A DNA stretch of 64,000 bases, taken from positions 34,707,462-34,771,461 of the forward strand of contig OX352763.1 in assembly GCA_947095585.1 (NCBI GenBank), written 5' to 3'. Below are positions 22,905 to 35,566 of the stretch, one piece after another. Numbering within the stretch: the stretch's first letter is position 1; every line of letters begins with the position of its first letter. This DNA comes from Nephrocerus scutellatus (lineage: Eukaryota > Arthropoda > Insecta > Diptera > Pipunculidae). The notes beneath the pieces were generated by a model that was not told the DNA's origin, did no database searches, and worked only from the letters and a program-made list of their open reading frames with translations. The position numbers and the translations under genes are program-made.

Positions 22905-23640
22905 TATTGTCATTAAAAAAGTTGTATCTTGATGAACGTCAGATTCAGCGGAGCAATTCAGGCATTCAGGACATGTGCATATGTGTTCCTGCACTGGACG
23001 CTAGAGGTCCGGTCTTGTTCACAAATGAATTGAAGATGGCCCTTTTGACCCAAAAACATAGTCTCGATACCAATGGGGAAAAGTCCCCGGTTTTCCAGGC
23101 GGAACTCCATGCCGTTGAGATCTGCGCCAGAATTAACCTTAGTAAAGGAATGAAGGGCGCTATATTATACATATTTTCACTTAAAGCACTGTTGTCCAGC
23201 CTAACAGACTCGTTATCTGTAAAAACTGCTACGATGCACTGCAATCTCTTACCATATACAACAGAGTAAAACTCGGCTGGATCCCTGGTCATCAGGGAAT
23301 TGCAGGCAACGAATCTGCAGATGAACTAGCTAGCACTGGCTCGGAGTCTGCGTTAATAGGACAGAACCCTATTGCGATGTCAACTGGGCTGCCGACACAG
23401 CACTGATTGGGATTGTTGGGAATACAAACTATGTCTGGCCTACTGGGATAAAGTCCCGGGGCTGAGACAATCCAAACAATTAATCATTCCTACAAGGAAA
23501 TTCTTAATTTTAAAATGAATAGCATTAGGAAGCTAACAGGTCATTGTGGCTTGCGGTATCACCTTAACAAAATTGGTGTAGGAAGATGATGAGTCATTCG
23601 ATTAGATTCTCTGTAAATGCAAAGCATTACTGCGGTTAGG
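22905..23640 (+). mobile_element. R1-like LINE, RNase H domain fragment
   Basis: The frame to 23269 reads PVFQAELHAVEICARINLS (near 23090), the start of an RNase H fold, then YIFSLKALLSS where an active element has FSDSQAAL, so one acidic residue is lost. After a frameshift, LGWIPGHQGIAGNESADELA near 23272 gives the last conserved box, and TGHCGLRYHLNKIGVG near 23535 the spacer. No RT is attached. Confidence 0.8.
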
Positions 23641-23775
23641 GAGACGCATTTTTCCTAAGGGAATATGCTCGACAGCGGAGTTGAGGTATTCTGCCACTAA
23701 GGACATACCTGAAGGATGGTGAGACATCATGCTTCTCTTCTTATACGAAGTAGTAGTAACACAGCCCGCACTATC

Positions 23776-24475
23776 ACGCTCTTGTTGACCGAATGAACAA
23801 AAATTATGCCGTGGATTTGTAGGAAATTGAACAGGCTTTAATACTGTACTTGTCAGAAAAATGTATCCAAGAGCATTTCTCGAAATAATCGTGTTTGTAA
23901 ATACAATTTTAAAAAATTTTGTTTTGAATTTGACGACCTTCATTTCGATATGACTTAAATAATTTAAAAAAAACTGTTTATTGTTAGATATTAAAAATTT
24001 TATTTTCTTTCAAAAAAGACCAACAGTAACCTTGTATCTGGAAGAGTTCAAGAGTTATAGGGTGTGAAGTCATGTAAGATCAAAAGTGCGTTTCGTTCAT
24101 TTTAAAAACTTTCAATTTTAACCCTGCTCCTGTTGAACGAATGTATAAATATTATAAGGAGGATTTGTAGAAAATTGAATGTGGTTTAATATTGCATTTG
24201 TCAAAAAAATTATACGAGAGCATTTTTTGAAATAATCGCGTTTGAAAAAAATTTTTTTTTTTAATTTGACGACGTTCATATTGGTAATGGTTTTTAGGAA
24301 TTTAAAAAAATGTAGAAAGTTTGACCTTAAAAATTTAATTTCGTTTCCAAAAAGACCAGTGGTGACGTTTTATCTAGAAGCGTTCAAGAGTTACAGGGTG
24401 TGAAGTGATGTAAGGTGAAAAGTATCTTTAATCTCATTAAAACGCTACGTACACCGCAGTGGGTGAAAATAGACC
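23776..24475. repeat. Two-copy tandem repeat, period 348 bp
   Basis: The sequence starting TTGTTGACCGAATG at 23780 repeats as TTGTTGAACGAATG at 24128, and GGATTTGTAG recurs at 23813 and 24161. Both units continue through CGAAATAATCG, a poly-T run, AAAAAGACCA and GAGTTATAGGGTGTGAAGT. Roughly one base in five differs. It looks like satellite-type or duplicated noncoding DNA. Confidence 0.75.
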
Positions 24476-24479
24476 CCCC

Positions 24480-26750
24480 CCCCTCCCCTACAATTTTTTT
24501 CACAAAATTAACCAAGGAATCGCTCCTTTAAGTATTTGCCACCCTAACGGATACACCCTGTATATCTATAGACATATCCAATGTTTCTTATCTTAATTTC
24601 TTCAAGCCCACGCTGTGCACAACTATCAGTCTTCTTTAGTCTTCCGGCATTACTATAAGTTCTTCTTGTGCTGTGAGAGCTCAATAACGATAACGTCTGC
24701 TTCCGATGCCTTATAGTCTTGAGCTTTCGCTTAATGTTTTACGCTTAGTAACGGCAGCAGTAAAGGTTCCGTATAATCAACTAGCTATCCAATTACTAGT
24801 TTGTGAAGATGCTTGTCCCATCACTTCATGATGTTGCCCTTTTTGATCTCAAAGCTCTCCCTTTGCGTTCCGTTGAATATTTCGCCATACCGCGAATTCC
24901 TTGGTAGACCTTCTCTTATGGTTAATTTCTTGTTAAGAATTCTGATATTCCATTTCCCGTTTGATTTTTTTATGTCGTTGACATTTGCCTAAAAGATTCC
25001 CCAACTTTACTTCGTTATAACAAATTGAAATTTGCTTCACAAATTACACTCATATCCTTGATTGTATCCATTCAAGGCAAAATCAACCTGTTTCATTGTC
25101 AGATACATAATAACTCGCCCTATAAATTAATACGAGGGGCGCACTTAACTCGCACAGCCGCCGTGACCAACGAAATTTCATCAACCCAACAACAGACTAT
25201 GATGATGAACCTTTCGTATCTTAGACGAATACAAAATCGACGAACCGAGATGACGGACAGTAATTGACGGAATTTATATCTCCCAATTTAGCCCCGCCAT
25301 CAATCTGAGGCCATCATTGTCAAATTTACTATCGCACTGGCTCATCAAGCGAATCACATTGCGTCACAATTATGAAATCTCAGACACACAAAAGGTAACA
25401 ATCCAAAACAACAACAACAACAAAAATAAAGGTTTTTTTTATAAAAAATTAAAAACAAAGAAATTCCGAAAATTATGCTCGAGTTGTAATTTAGCTGAAG
25501 CCTGACATTTTGTTGGAATGATGCTGGTTGTTTGCCTCTGATTGTTGATCGAAGGCTAAGATACAATACGCAATCTCGCATTAAATCATCAAGGTCAGTC
25601 GAGATATGTGGCAAATTTTTATTAATTTCAAGTTTATGGTTTATTTTTTGGCTTTTCAGGGGTTGTGAGGTTTGGTTGCTTTTTTTTCTTAATTTACCTG
25701 AACAAAGATATCAAGTTGCTGTTGCTGTTCTTGTTGTTGTTGCAGTAGTTGTCCGTGGCGTATGCGACGTTAATTTACAAGTCGTTTGTCGTTTTAACTT
25801 AATAATCAGCTTGTATTCATTTGGACGTTTTGTTTAGCAACTTTAACGATTTTCAGACGCGCAATTCGCCATAAATTACCTTTGTTGTTGTTGTGGTTGT
25901 TGTCGTCCCCCAGTGTGGTGGAGGGCAACGCTATATTCGTAGGGTCAACAAACTTATAGCGTTTCTGCATATCAGTTGTAACGATTAGCAATCATGTTTA
26001 TGGCTGTTTGCTCTTTTGTGACACTGCAGTGACTTTCTCGAGTGCGTAGTTGTTGTTGTTGTTGCACGCATGAATGTGGTCACAAACGGTGACATTTAGG
26101 TCACCGCTTGCCGGCGGCCGCGAGGTGATAATTATTTTTAATGTCCGTTTTGTTTAATTTATTTATCCTGCGGTTATTAAGTCTTAAGCTGCACCCCAGC
26201 CGTTGTACGCACACACACACTGCAAGTGCACTTGACAAAAACCTTGCTTATGGCTTTTTTTTTTCGTCTGTCAACTCGGCGGCATTCAAATATTTTACCA
26301 ACTCCTCGCCTTTATTCTTGGAAAAGGAGAAATTTTACACTTTACAGATGACATCTGATGAAGATGACATTGTGTCAAATTCCATCGAATACTTACGCCT
26401 GTTGACTCCACATTTCGCGAGATTTCTTAATCCAATCGTCAAATTTTTTTGTTATGTTGGTACCGTTGTCATCGAAATTTTTTGACATTGGTATATACTT
26501 TGATAGACATTTGCTATGTTACTTACTTATAGATCTGTCACAATGGAAAACTTAAGACCTACAGGATTGTGTGGAGATTGATTTAATAAAATCCATTTTT
26601 TTTGCTCGTTTCTTTGGTAGAAATCTTAGAACCGAAGATAACAAACTTTTTCGTAATATATATAGAGAATAAAGTTAGCAACAATTCGAAACGGATGTGA
26701 GATTCTTGTTTTCGTTGTTGTTAAGACTTCAATATAATAACAATGAAGTT
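24480..26750. other. Unique-looking noncoding DNA
   Basis: Apart from a C-run near 24471-24486, (CAA)n at 25410-25428 and GTT-rich runs near 25713-25745, 25880-25900 and 26049-26064, I see no transposon or gene. Small frames such as 25025-25267 and 26141-26485 show no motif. CAA/GTT-rich DNA of this kind is common in fly introns and intergenic DNA. Confidence 0.4.
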
Positions 26751-26759
26751 GTACCACCT

Positions 26760-27567
26760 GGGGCAAATGTGGTCTACAACCGTGGACCCGTCCAGGCCTC
26801 CCGCAAAAAGTCTCTCCATCGGTCCCGATTTTGAGCCGATGTCATCCAGTTTTGCATCCCTAAACTCTGGGCGTCCTGGTCAACGCCATAATTCCACCTT
26901 AGGCTGTCATGTTCCATACATACTACCGCAAAGGACTTTCCGAGCAGGATCCTCTCCGCTTATGTGAGCTAGGTGTCCTGCCCTCTGGAGTCTACTGAGC
27001 TTAATTATTTTCACATCGCGGTAATGCTCGTAGATCTCATCATTATAGAGTCTCCGGAAACGTCCTTCCCCATATACGGGGCCAACAATTCTCCATAAGA
27101 TTTTTCTCTCGAACGCGGCTAAGAGGTCAGAATACTTTTTGCTAAGCCAACCAAGTCTCGTCGGATCCATATGTAAGTACTGGTATGACCATTGCCTTAC
27201 ATACCAGCAGCTTGGATGTTATGATTAAGTTCCTGATTGACAGACTATAGTAAGCTTTGTTGGCTTTAAGCAACCGTGTGCGTATTTCTGGTTCCATGCT
27301 GTTATGGGCTACTACAGTTGACCCGAGATAGTTAAAGGATTGCACTACTTCAAGTTCGGGCTCCACTATTTTGATTGCGGGACAAATGTTGGATTTTCTA
27401 CCAATGATGTCAATATCGTCTGCGTAAGCCAGTATCTGATAATGGAACGGCGAGAGGAACAATCCTTTGGAAGTCCATGCCAGAGTCAGAGTCTCGGATC
27501 AATTTCTCCAACGCCAGGTTGAAGGGGACGCAGGCCAGTCCATCCCCTTGTCGGAGCCCGTTATAGA
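26760..27567 (-). mobile_element. LINE family 2, RT active site to 3' end
   Basis: On the minus strand, NIYNGLRQGDGLACVPFNLA (near 27550), QILAYADDIDIIGRK (near 27425, Asp pair intact), NYLGSTVVAHNSMEPEI and VIPVLTYGSDETW (near 27170) lead into the C-terminal YNDEIYEHYRDV and LQRAGHLAHISGEDPARKV (26907-27170). There is one frameshift near 27440 and another near 27165. It is the best preserved family 2 active site in the window. The 5' half is missing and a SINE lies against its upstream edge. Confidence 0.85.
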
Positions 27568-27584
27568 TGTTGAATTGGCTTGAT

Positions 27585-27880
27585 AACAATAATAATAATA
27601 ATCGGCGTTACAGACCATTACGGTCCAAGGCCCAGCTTCTTATAACCATTTGTGCTGAGCAAGTATATTTTTGCACACAAATGAAGGGGACCTACAATTT
27701 AGTACCGGATCCGAACATCGAGATGAGAAGCTTTCCGTGGCAAGTTATTACTCTCGGACGTTTGTCAGACTTTCGCAAGAGATGGGACACCGTGAAAAAC
27801 ACTTTTGGTGTTACTGGGATTCGAACCACGAACCTCCTGCTCAGTAGCCACGCGCTTTTCCACTGAACCACGGCGCCCAC
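27585..27880 (-). mobile_element. tRNA-derived SINE, copy C
   Basis: The reverse strand reads GTGGGCGCCGTGGTTCAGTG, then TTCGTGGTTCGAATCCCAG (perfect B box), the shared body and an (ATT)n tail at 27587-27602. I could not find a clear target duplication. It is inserted next to the family 2 fragment and is colinear with copy B over its full length. Confidence 0.9.
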
Positions 27881-27899
27881 ATCAATGGCTTCGGAAATT

Positions 27900-28260
27900 T
27901 CGAGTATGAGTGCCTGGGCATTTGCAAGTCAAAACCGTGGCAGCACATCCTTCCGGAACTTCGAACCCTATCATTTGCCACTAGGACAGCAAGCCATGAT
28001 AGGCCCACTAGCAAGTTATCCTGGGCCTAACCCACATATGTTAGACTTGACGAAGAGGTTGCCTAAATGTAAGGATCTCTAAGTACCCGATGCCTTTTAT
28101 TTATCTTCCGTGGAAAAGCCCCGCACCATATACTAGACAAGAATTATGATGGACCCCACCACGGTGGCGTTAACCTGACTGATGGCCAACTACATTAAAG
28201 TGGAAGTGTACTGTGGTCGGTCACACACAGCATAAACCTCTAAACTAAATATTTTGCCAA
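27900..28260 (+). repeat. Unclassified dispersed repeat, copy 2
   Basis: Shares TTCCGGAACTTCGAACC, CTATCATTTGCC and a CCGTGGAAAAGCCCCGCACC passage with 21500-21800, in the same order. About 15-20 percent of bases differ. I cannot assign it to a class; it could be a LINE 5' untranslated region. Confidence 0.5.
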
Positions 28261-28845
28261 GCCGATGACTGGAACCCCAAACATACCTAAATGCATAACT
28301 TATCGACCAAAAGCATTCTAAAAAGAACTGTCCTAAAGGCGAAAAATGCTGGCGAAAAAATACGATCTCTAGAAACGATGAGCCTATCTTTCCTTCAAGA
28401 TATCTGCTTCTTCGACATTCACACGCTTACACGTATGGTTTTCAGTGCATCTTTCTCTTGTTTCTCCTTCACAGAAAATTTGTTAGCAGTCTATGATGGT
28501 GAGACTTTTCACCGAATTTTCAATTACTCTGTCATCCACAAACTTCATGTCGTGGTAGGCAGCTTTGCGTATTACCCCGCCATACCGAGAACGACAGGCT
28601 CGAATACTGTGAAGTTAGCCGTGGACATTCGCAGAGCGCCACTTCTTTTCACTTGATACAACCGCTTCAGGTACATTTCCTTATTGAGAGAGTTGCCCCA
28701 TACAGGATTGAACTGTTAGACTTTGGGCCGCTAACGTTCGCCATCAGTCTGCCCGCCACCGCTGTCCATCAAATCTATCTAGTCATCTATTTTTGAGTCA
28801 ATAACTCAAGCTTCAGTTTGAACTGTATGGTGTCACGGGCATATA

Positions 28846-29831
28846 AAGGGTGATCAATTTAGAGGTATCGGATTTTAAATTGAAATAAAACAACAAAAAT
28901 TCAAATTTATTAAGTAATGTTTATTATTTTTGTTTAGAACCATTCATGACATTTATTTTTTGAAGATAATCCCTTTCAAATGTTGGCCGCAACTGCGCCG
29001 TAATCGGCCATCCGTAAACAACAATTTTGAATTCGGTCGGTATCTCGCGAATAACTTGAGTAATGTTGGCTTTCAATGCCTCAATCGTAGCTGGTTTATC
29101 CACAAAACATTTAGACTTTACATACCCCCACAAAAAAAGGTCCAAAGGTGTGATATCACACGATCTTGGTGGCCAATCCACCGGTCCGAAACGATAGATC
29201 AATTGTTCACCGAAACGAGGACGCAGTAAACCCGTTGTATCACGGGCTGTATGGGGTGTAGCGTCGTCTTGTTGGAACCAAATATCGTGGAGATCACGGA
29301 CTACAATATCCGGCATCAAAAAGGCGTTTATCGTGGCGCGATAGCGTTCGCCATTCACTGTTACATTGGCGCCAGCCTCATCTTTGAAGAAATATCGGCC
29401 GATGATTCCTCCAGCGGAAGTGGAGTTTTACTTATAAAAGAACAAAAGTTAAATAGCGTTGGACGAGCTGGGTTATACAAAACTAGCACCAAACGGTAGT
29501 TTTCAATTGATGTAATGGCAGTTCGTGAATGGCTTCGGGTTGCTCTTCAGCTCAAATACGGCAATTTTGCTTATTGACGGAGCCATTAAGCTAAAAATGG
29601 GCCTCATTGTTGTACACCATAAGTTGGCCTGAGCGCGCGATGAACACTTTTCACAGAGCGTCGATTTTCGTAATACAATTGTACGATTTGTAAACGTTTT
29701 TGAGGCGTTAGTCTTTCCATGATGAAATGTCAATGAAGACTATATAAAATTATGTATTTAGTTTGACAGTATTCACGCGTGACATGTCAAAAAATCCTAT
29801 TGAAAAAAGTACCCCCAATCTGATCACCCTT
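28846..29831 (-). mobile_element. Mariner-like element (DD41D), internally deleted
   Basis: The two ends begin AAGGGTGATCA and are flanked by TA (28844-28845, 29832-29833). The minus strand codes a start MERLTPQKRLQIVQLYYENR near 29720, then jumps from HRALRPTYG to NEAHF, so the second half of the DNA-binding region is deleted and the first catalytic Asp is Asn. After two stops it continues SAGGIIGRYFFKDEAGANV and the open frame 28924-29358, with WFQQDDATPHTA and PPRSCDITPLD. The spacing between the second and third Asp is 41 residues. It is dead at 986 bp. Confidence 0.9.
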
Positions 29832-30465
29832 TATGAGTACCGCGACAAATGATAAGTAAGTAGGCGTGTCTTGTCAGGCTTTTTAGATTACTGTAGACTG
29901 TCGTGCGAGGCGTTCCAGGCATCTAATCAAGGATTAGTCACTGTGCCGCTCCTATGGTGACGGCCATCCTCAACTTACCAGTTTATTCAGTATCCCAAAA
30001 GGGTCCTTCAAGACATCAAAGCATTCTTGACATCTACTCTGACCGCTATAATGATCTCCTGGATTGGATAATTGCTCTGAAACGATACTGCTTGGATATA
30101 GCGAAGCTTAGACCGCACTTTTCAGTCCCAACTTAATAAGCTCATCTAAAACCGTTCTGGCTATGTCAAACAATCACAACGGTTTAGTAGGACAAAGGGA
30201 GCTACAGGTCCCCTTTATTAAAATTTTATTTGCAAGATAAATATATTACCGCCGATTGGCACAAGTTACGAGTATATAGCAAAAAGGTTGGCTCTCGGAC
30301 CAGAAGGAGTGGGTTTTCTTAAGGTTTTGTCTGAAAAAACGTGGAGCTCGTTGACTTGCCAAAACTTGACGTACTACTACTTATCCAATCACGTTTCATT
30401 TGCTTACTTAACCAAAAGGGATAAAAACTCCCCTTGAACAACTTAACTTACCCTTACTTAACCCT

Positions 30466-30663
30466 TTAAACACTGAAATCGAAATACGAGGCATTTTGAT
30501 ACAAAATGAATGCATTTGTTATAGCCATGCTGAGAAGATGGTAAAAAGTCCTGCTTGCCATATCCTGCGTTTTGATTTGCAGTCCATTGCGGCAGATATA
30601 AGAACCCATTAGATCGACACCTCCCATCATCATACGATTTTTATTTTGGGTTGTAACGAGCAA
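30466..30663 (-). mobile_element. piggyBac-like transposase fragment
   Basis: The 65-codon minus reading contains NKNRMMMGGVDLMGSYICRN and RTFYHLLSMAITNAFILYQN. This matches the well-conserved MGGVDLMD ... FYHLLDMAIVNAFILY stretch near the end of piggyBac (PGBD) transposases, where the third catalytic Asp lies in the GVDLMD box. That Asp appears present. No terminal repeats or TTAA flanks were found, so it is an isolated fragment. Confidence 0.75.
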
Positions 30664-30666
30664 TTT

Positions 30667-30865
30667 TCAACTGATAGATAGGTAGATAGTTAGAAAGATA
30701 TAAGCTTAGATATATAAAAAGGTACGGGGATGGGAGGAAAAAAGGATAGAAATATAGAATGATAGAAGGAAGATAGTAGGATTGGAAGATAGTACGATAG
30801 AAAGAAAAAAGGATAGGAAGGTAGAAGGTTAAGAAGATAGAAAGATAGAAGTTAGACGAATCTAT
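30667..30865. repeat. Degenerate GATAGAA-type minisatellite
   Basis: About 200 bases built of GATAGA, GAAAGATA and AAGGATAG words, with no fixed period longer than four to eight bases. No coding signal. Confidence 0.7.
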
Positions 30866-30879
30866 GAATTCAACATTTG

Positions 30880-32780
30880 GTTAGGTAAGATAAGGTTGGA
30901 GTGACTTTCGGCAGGATACCGACCCACTAAGGAAAGTGATGGTTCCTTGTAATACCACATGGATCGAGAATATTTTTCACCCTACTCTCTGATCCAGTTG
31001 GATCTTCGAATAAAACGTAGAAGACTTCTAATATCAGAATTTGACAAATAATTTAGGTTATTGTAAAAGAAGGCTGCTCCCAGATGGAGCTTACATTTTA
31101 GAGAAAGAGCAGCACATGTGCAGGGAAGGTGAAAAATAGTCTCTTCCTCCTCGTCCATGCAGCTTCTGCAGAAGTCATTGGAAAATACACCAAGCCTTGC
31201 TGCATGCTTACCCATGAGACAGTGCCCAGTAGTGACATCTATTGTGGCACAAATATGCAATCTATTTAGAGAGATCAAACTCTTGGAGCGTTACTGATCC
31301 AGCATAGGTCAGATCTGTTTTATTTCTACGCAAATTGTTCCATTTGACCACCTGATGTTAGCTCAATAGCATCCAGCTCTAGCATGTAGCGATCAGTATG
31401 CGTTTTTTGGTTTCTTTCATCGTAGTTGATGATTCCCATTCAGCCTCGATGGCGTTATTTGCCCACTCTTTTATCTTGTTTTTGAGGTGGCTCTTGCTGT
31501 AGGCAATGCTTGGCTCAGGACCATTGAAGGTCTGTTCCGCGCCTCCTCTTGCGCAATGTCCTGGAGACCACATCAGGATGACCTTGTTGATTTTGACCAG
31601 CTCGTTTAGGTGGCAGTAGCAGCTCTACGTTATTCTTGAATTGAAAACTGGGCGCTAGCAGAGAGGCCTGGCTTTCGGAGATCATATAGATCTCGGTTCT
31701 TCTATATTTTCTCTTAATGCATACTAATGTGAAGGAATCTAGTGCTATTGTGTTGGTTGGGAATTTTCCTAGGGATATTCGTAATGTGAATCTGGGGGTC
31801 CGAATACTCCTGCCCCTGTTCCTGAGTTTGTTTTAGATCCGTGATTGGGGAGGTTATTTAAGATATTGATTACGGTCCGGTGCTCTAACTTAGAAGTTCC
31901 TTCGGAAATTAGTTGTTTTTATCTTTGAGTCTGATTAAAGGACAATTCCGCTTTCCAAGTTGATTTTGGTGATGATGCTTGTATGTCTTGGTCTATTGAC
32001 TTTCAGTTGGTTAGTTACCTTGAGTGAAATGGCTCTTGCATCCGCTTCGCTTTTGATGTGTAAGTGAAGAGGTGTGAGTCCTAGTAGTTTTTCTAGTGCT
32101 GCTGTTGGGCAAGTCTTGATAGCTCCTGTTGCATTAAGACATATTATTCTTTGAATTTTACTGAGTTTTGAGCGTGTTTTCTACTGCTCTGTTTTTGGCC
32201 ACCATACAAGGGCTGCGTAAGTGAGCCTGAGCCTCATAATGCTTTGATATAGCCATAGATCAACTTGCGGGTTTACTCCCCACGTTTTACTGAACATGCG
32301 TTGGCAAGTGCAGTAAGCTTTGTTAGCTTTGTTGGTGATGTATGATCTATAGGAGTTCCATGTTAGTTTTCGGTCAAACATGACTCCCAGGTATTTGGCT
32401 TCCGGCATTATTTGGAGTATTATTCCTTGGAATCTTAGGGCGAGAAGAGTTATTCTCTTTCTTTTTGTGAAAACGGTGCATACTATTTTGTCTGGGTTGA
32501 CACTTAGATCTACCTCCCGGCACCATTCGTTTACTATTTTGAAAGCGAATTGCATACGCTCTATTATTGTGCTTTCGAATGTACCTCGGACCATTAGGAC
32601 TAGATCATCCGCATAGCCAATGTTCATGATAAGATTACTCTTAAGTCTGTCGAGCAACTGATCCATCACCAGTAGCCACAAAAATGGTGATAGAACGCCT
32701 CCTTATGGGCAGCCTCTTGTTGCCGCTATTGTGATGGTTTCGCCACCAAACGAGACCCGAATTTTCCTACCCCTTAGCAA
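30880..32780 (-). mobile_element. R1-like LINE, RT to 3' end
   Basis: Reading minus: GGVLSPFLWLLVMDQLLDRL near 32700, IGYADDLVLMVRG near 32620 (intact YADD), YLGVMFDRKLTWN near 32390 and RLTYAALVWWPK near 32200, all open in one 166-codon frame. Then QRIICLNATGAIKTCPTAAL near 32150 and HLHIKSEADARAI, which is R1-specific in my experience. After a decayed RNase H comes LTGHCLMGKHAARLGV and the CRSCMDEEEETIFHLPC cysteine motif (31150). It ends near a TTAGG-like stretch at 30880. The endonuclease is missing and frames break in RNase H. Confidence 0.85.
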
Positions 32781-32789
32781 CAACAAAAA

Positions 32790-34080
32790 ATGCAATTACC
32801 CAATAGATCCTTGTTTACGTAACCATGCAGGTAGCTTGCAGACTTCGTAACTTGACTTTATGCAATGCAAGTGATTCGGATGTTTGGAGCGAAATGAACG
32901 CATTTTGATATTCCGCAAAGCAATAAATTCGTCATGCATGATAAAAAACAGCCATGTACCCCAAATTGAGCAGGTGCTGAATATTTAAAAAAATTGTGTC
33001 TTTTTTTTCTTTAGTTCAAGTATCTTGTCATCCAATTAAACAACACTTACACAAGACTTCTCCGGCATAATAATATTTTTGTTAATTTTGTCTTATAATT
33101 AATTTTATAGTTGTTATATTTACAAGAGTAAATAAAAGACCTTCCCATAATGAAATAAAATTACCTAACGCGATATGGTCAACTAAATAAAGGCAGTGAA
33201 AACAACAACTAATTATTAATACTTAAGCCATCGAGAAGAGCTCAAGATCATCGGAGGAGTTACAAAAACTGAGTCTTGTTCAGTAGAAAGGAAAATGAGC
33301 GCCATGTGAATTGTCCATTTGGAAGTAAGTTTTGTAATTTGAATGTTTAAAAAAAAAAAACAACAACAACAACTGACGACGATCGGAGAAAATTGCTTTA
33401 GCTTGAATGTTTGTAACCGCTCAGCATTTACTGTGAACTCATTCGTTGTTGTTGTAGATAATTTAAACAAACGCAATCAGATAGATTAGTCCCGCAAAGT
33501 ACATAAGTAATTGCTTAACCCCGCACCAACCAACCAACCATCGGAAATCAGCGATGATGGCGATGATGCGATGGCATGGGAGAGTTGCTAAACTTGGAAG
33601 GAATACTGATGAGGCTTTAGCCGTGTAGAGATTCCTCTGACTGAGTAACTGCAATGTTTCTTTTGTTGCATAATTGTGAGCTCTAAGCCGTTATTAGCGT
33701 GAATATGGGTCAAAATGCAAATTACTTCAGTGCATTTAATTTGCCGTAAAACTACTGGAATATAGTTTCTTAGTAGCTTCTCTTGTAATTATGTGAAGAA
33801 CAATTGTGCTGGAACTGAATTTCCTTTTTTGTAACTTACAGATTGCATCACAGGCTGACCAATAAGTGGAAACATTCAACCAAGATTACTTAAAAACTTT
33901 GAACGAGTGAGTATTTTGGATTTTGTTTTATTTTTTATATACAGATATTAGTACATAATATGATTCAAGCAGTAAGACAATAGTCGCGCCAATAAATCCT
34001 ACTAAAGTTTTCGTAAATTTGAAGTCCTTTATAATTTGGGTACAAGATCACACTGTCATATTTGACAGCTGTCAAATAAT
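32790..34080. other. Unique-looking AT-rich DNA
   Basis: An A-rich plus (CAA)n run lies at 33348-33372. Minus frames at 33216-33476 and 33463-33654 show no motifs. No transposon match is visible. Confidence 0.4.
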
Positions 34081-34089
34081 GGGGTTTTC

Positions 34090-35560
34090 TTTCTTTCTTT
34101 CCTTCCTTTACTCCGCGGGGGAGCATAGGGCTTCTACAAACGCCCGCCAACGAACTCGATTTATTGCCTGAGGTTTCAAGAGACGCCACTCTGCCCCATG
34201 GGATCTTGCTTCCCTTTTCTATTGTCCTTTTCCATGTGTTGCTAGGACGGCCAACTCGGCGGCTTCCTTGTGGATTCCAGTCGTGCGCTAGTTCCGTAAT
34301 ATCGTCCGCTGGCTTTCTGAAAGTGTGGCCAACCGAGCTCCATTTTCGTCATCTGATGATGATCGCGATTGCTTCCTGCTGCGTTACTCTGCACAAGTCT
34401 TGATTGGTGATAATGTCCGGCCATCTTATTCTCAATATCCTCCTTAAGCACTTCTTGATGAAGACTTGGAGGCGAGTCGCACTTGACTCTGTGACTTTCC
34501 ACGTTTCACAGCCATACAAGAGTACTGAGAGAACGTGAGATCTGAAGATCGTTAGGTTCAGATTCCGGGAGATTAGCGAGGAGCTCCAGATATTATTTAG
34601 CATACTATAGGAGTGTCGCGCCTTGTTAACACGATAGCACACATCCGATTCAGCACCACCATTTTTTGACATCCAGCTGCCCAAATAACAAAACTTATCG
34701 ACTTCCTCTATCTGATGTACGTCAATCGAGAGATCACATGTTCCACTAAGCGTTAACGCGAAGTAGTTTTCTTTTTGTGACGTTAAGTTTTAAACCCACT
34801 TTGTTAGCGTGGAGTTCTAGTGAGTTTAATTTTCGCTCCATGTCACCTAGCGATTGTGATAGGAGACAGATATCATCGGCATAGTCTAGGTCTTCTAGGC
34901 GGTAAAAAACACTCCATGGTAGACCCGATGCAGTACGGGTTACTATTTTCATCACCCGGTCGATGACAATTGTGAAAAGCAATGGTTAGGGGGTGCAACC
35001 TTGCTTGATGAGTCGGAGTACAGCTCCTTAATGATGTCAATGAGTTTTTCCGTAACACCATAGCTAGACAAATCATGTTGCGGCCCACGCTATCAAAAGC
35101 GCGTTAAAAATCTACAAAAACCATATACAGAGGGGAGCGATACTCAACTGACTGTTGAATTATTATACGCAGGGTGTTAATTTGATCAGTACAAGAACGG
35201 TTTGGGCGAAATCCTCTTTGTTTATTTCTCAAAATTGGCTCTAACGCATTCCGTAAGCGCCTAGCTATTATAGAGGAGATCACTTTGTTTATGGTGTTTA
35301 GCAGGGTAATTCTTCTCCAGTTTTCGCAATTGCTCAAGTCACCTTTCTTGGGGAGTTTGACTATTAAGCCTTATTTTAACGATAATGGAATGGTTTCAGA
35401 TTCCCAGATACCTTGATATATCGCAAGCAATGTTTCCGTAGTTAACTCGACGTCGCCTTGAAGGAGTTCTGCGTAGATGTTTTAATTGCCTGCTGTTTTA
35501 CCTTATCGCAGTAAACGCATTGTTGTCCTTATCTCATCCAACGAAGGACGCTGATGTTAA
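34090..35560 (-). mobile_element. RTE-like LINE (family 3), RT domain
   Basis: Minus frames read WRRITLLNTINKVISSIIARR and QRGFRPNRSCTDQINTLR (35104-35337), YRSPLYMVFVDF, LLFTIVIDRVMK with LDYADDICLLSQS near 34900 (Asp pair intact), KFCYLGSWMSKNGGAES (near 34670), LSVLLYGCETWKVTESSATR and a C-terminal NTWKRTIEKG near 34200. It has the domain order of family 1 but is clearly a different sequence. At least five frameshifts make it non-functional. The endonuclease is absent. Confidence 0.85.
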
Positions 35561-35566
35561 GTAGCC

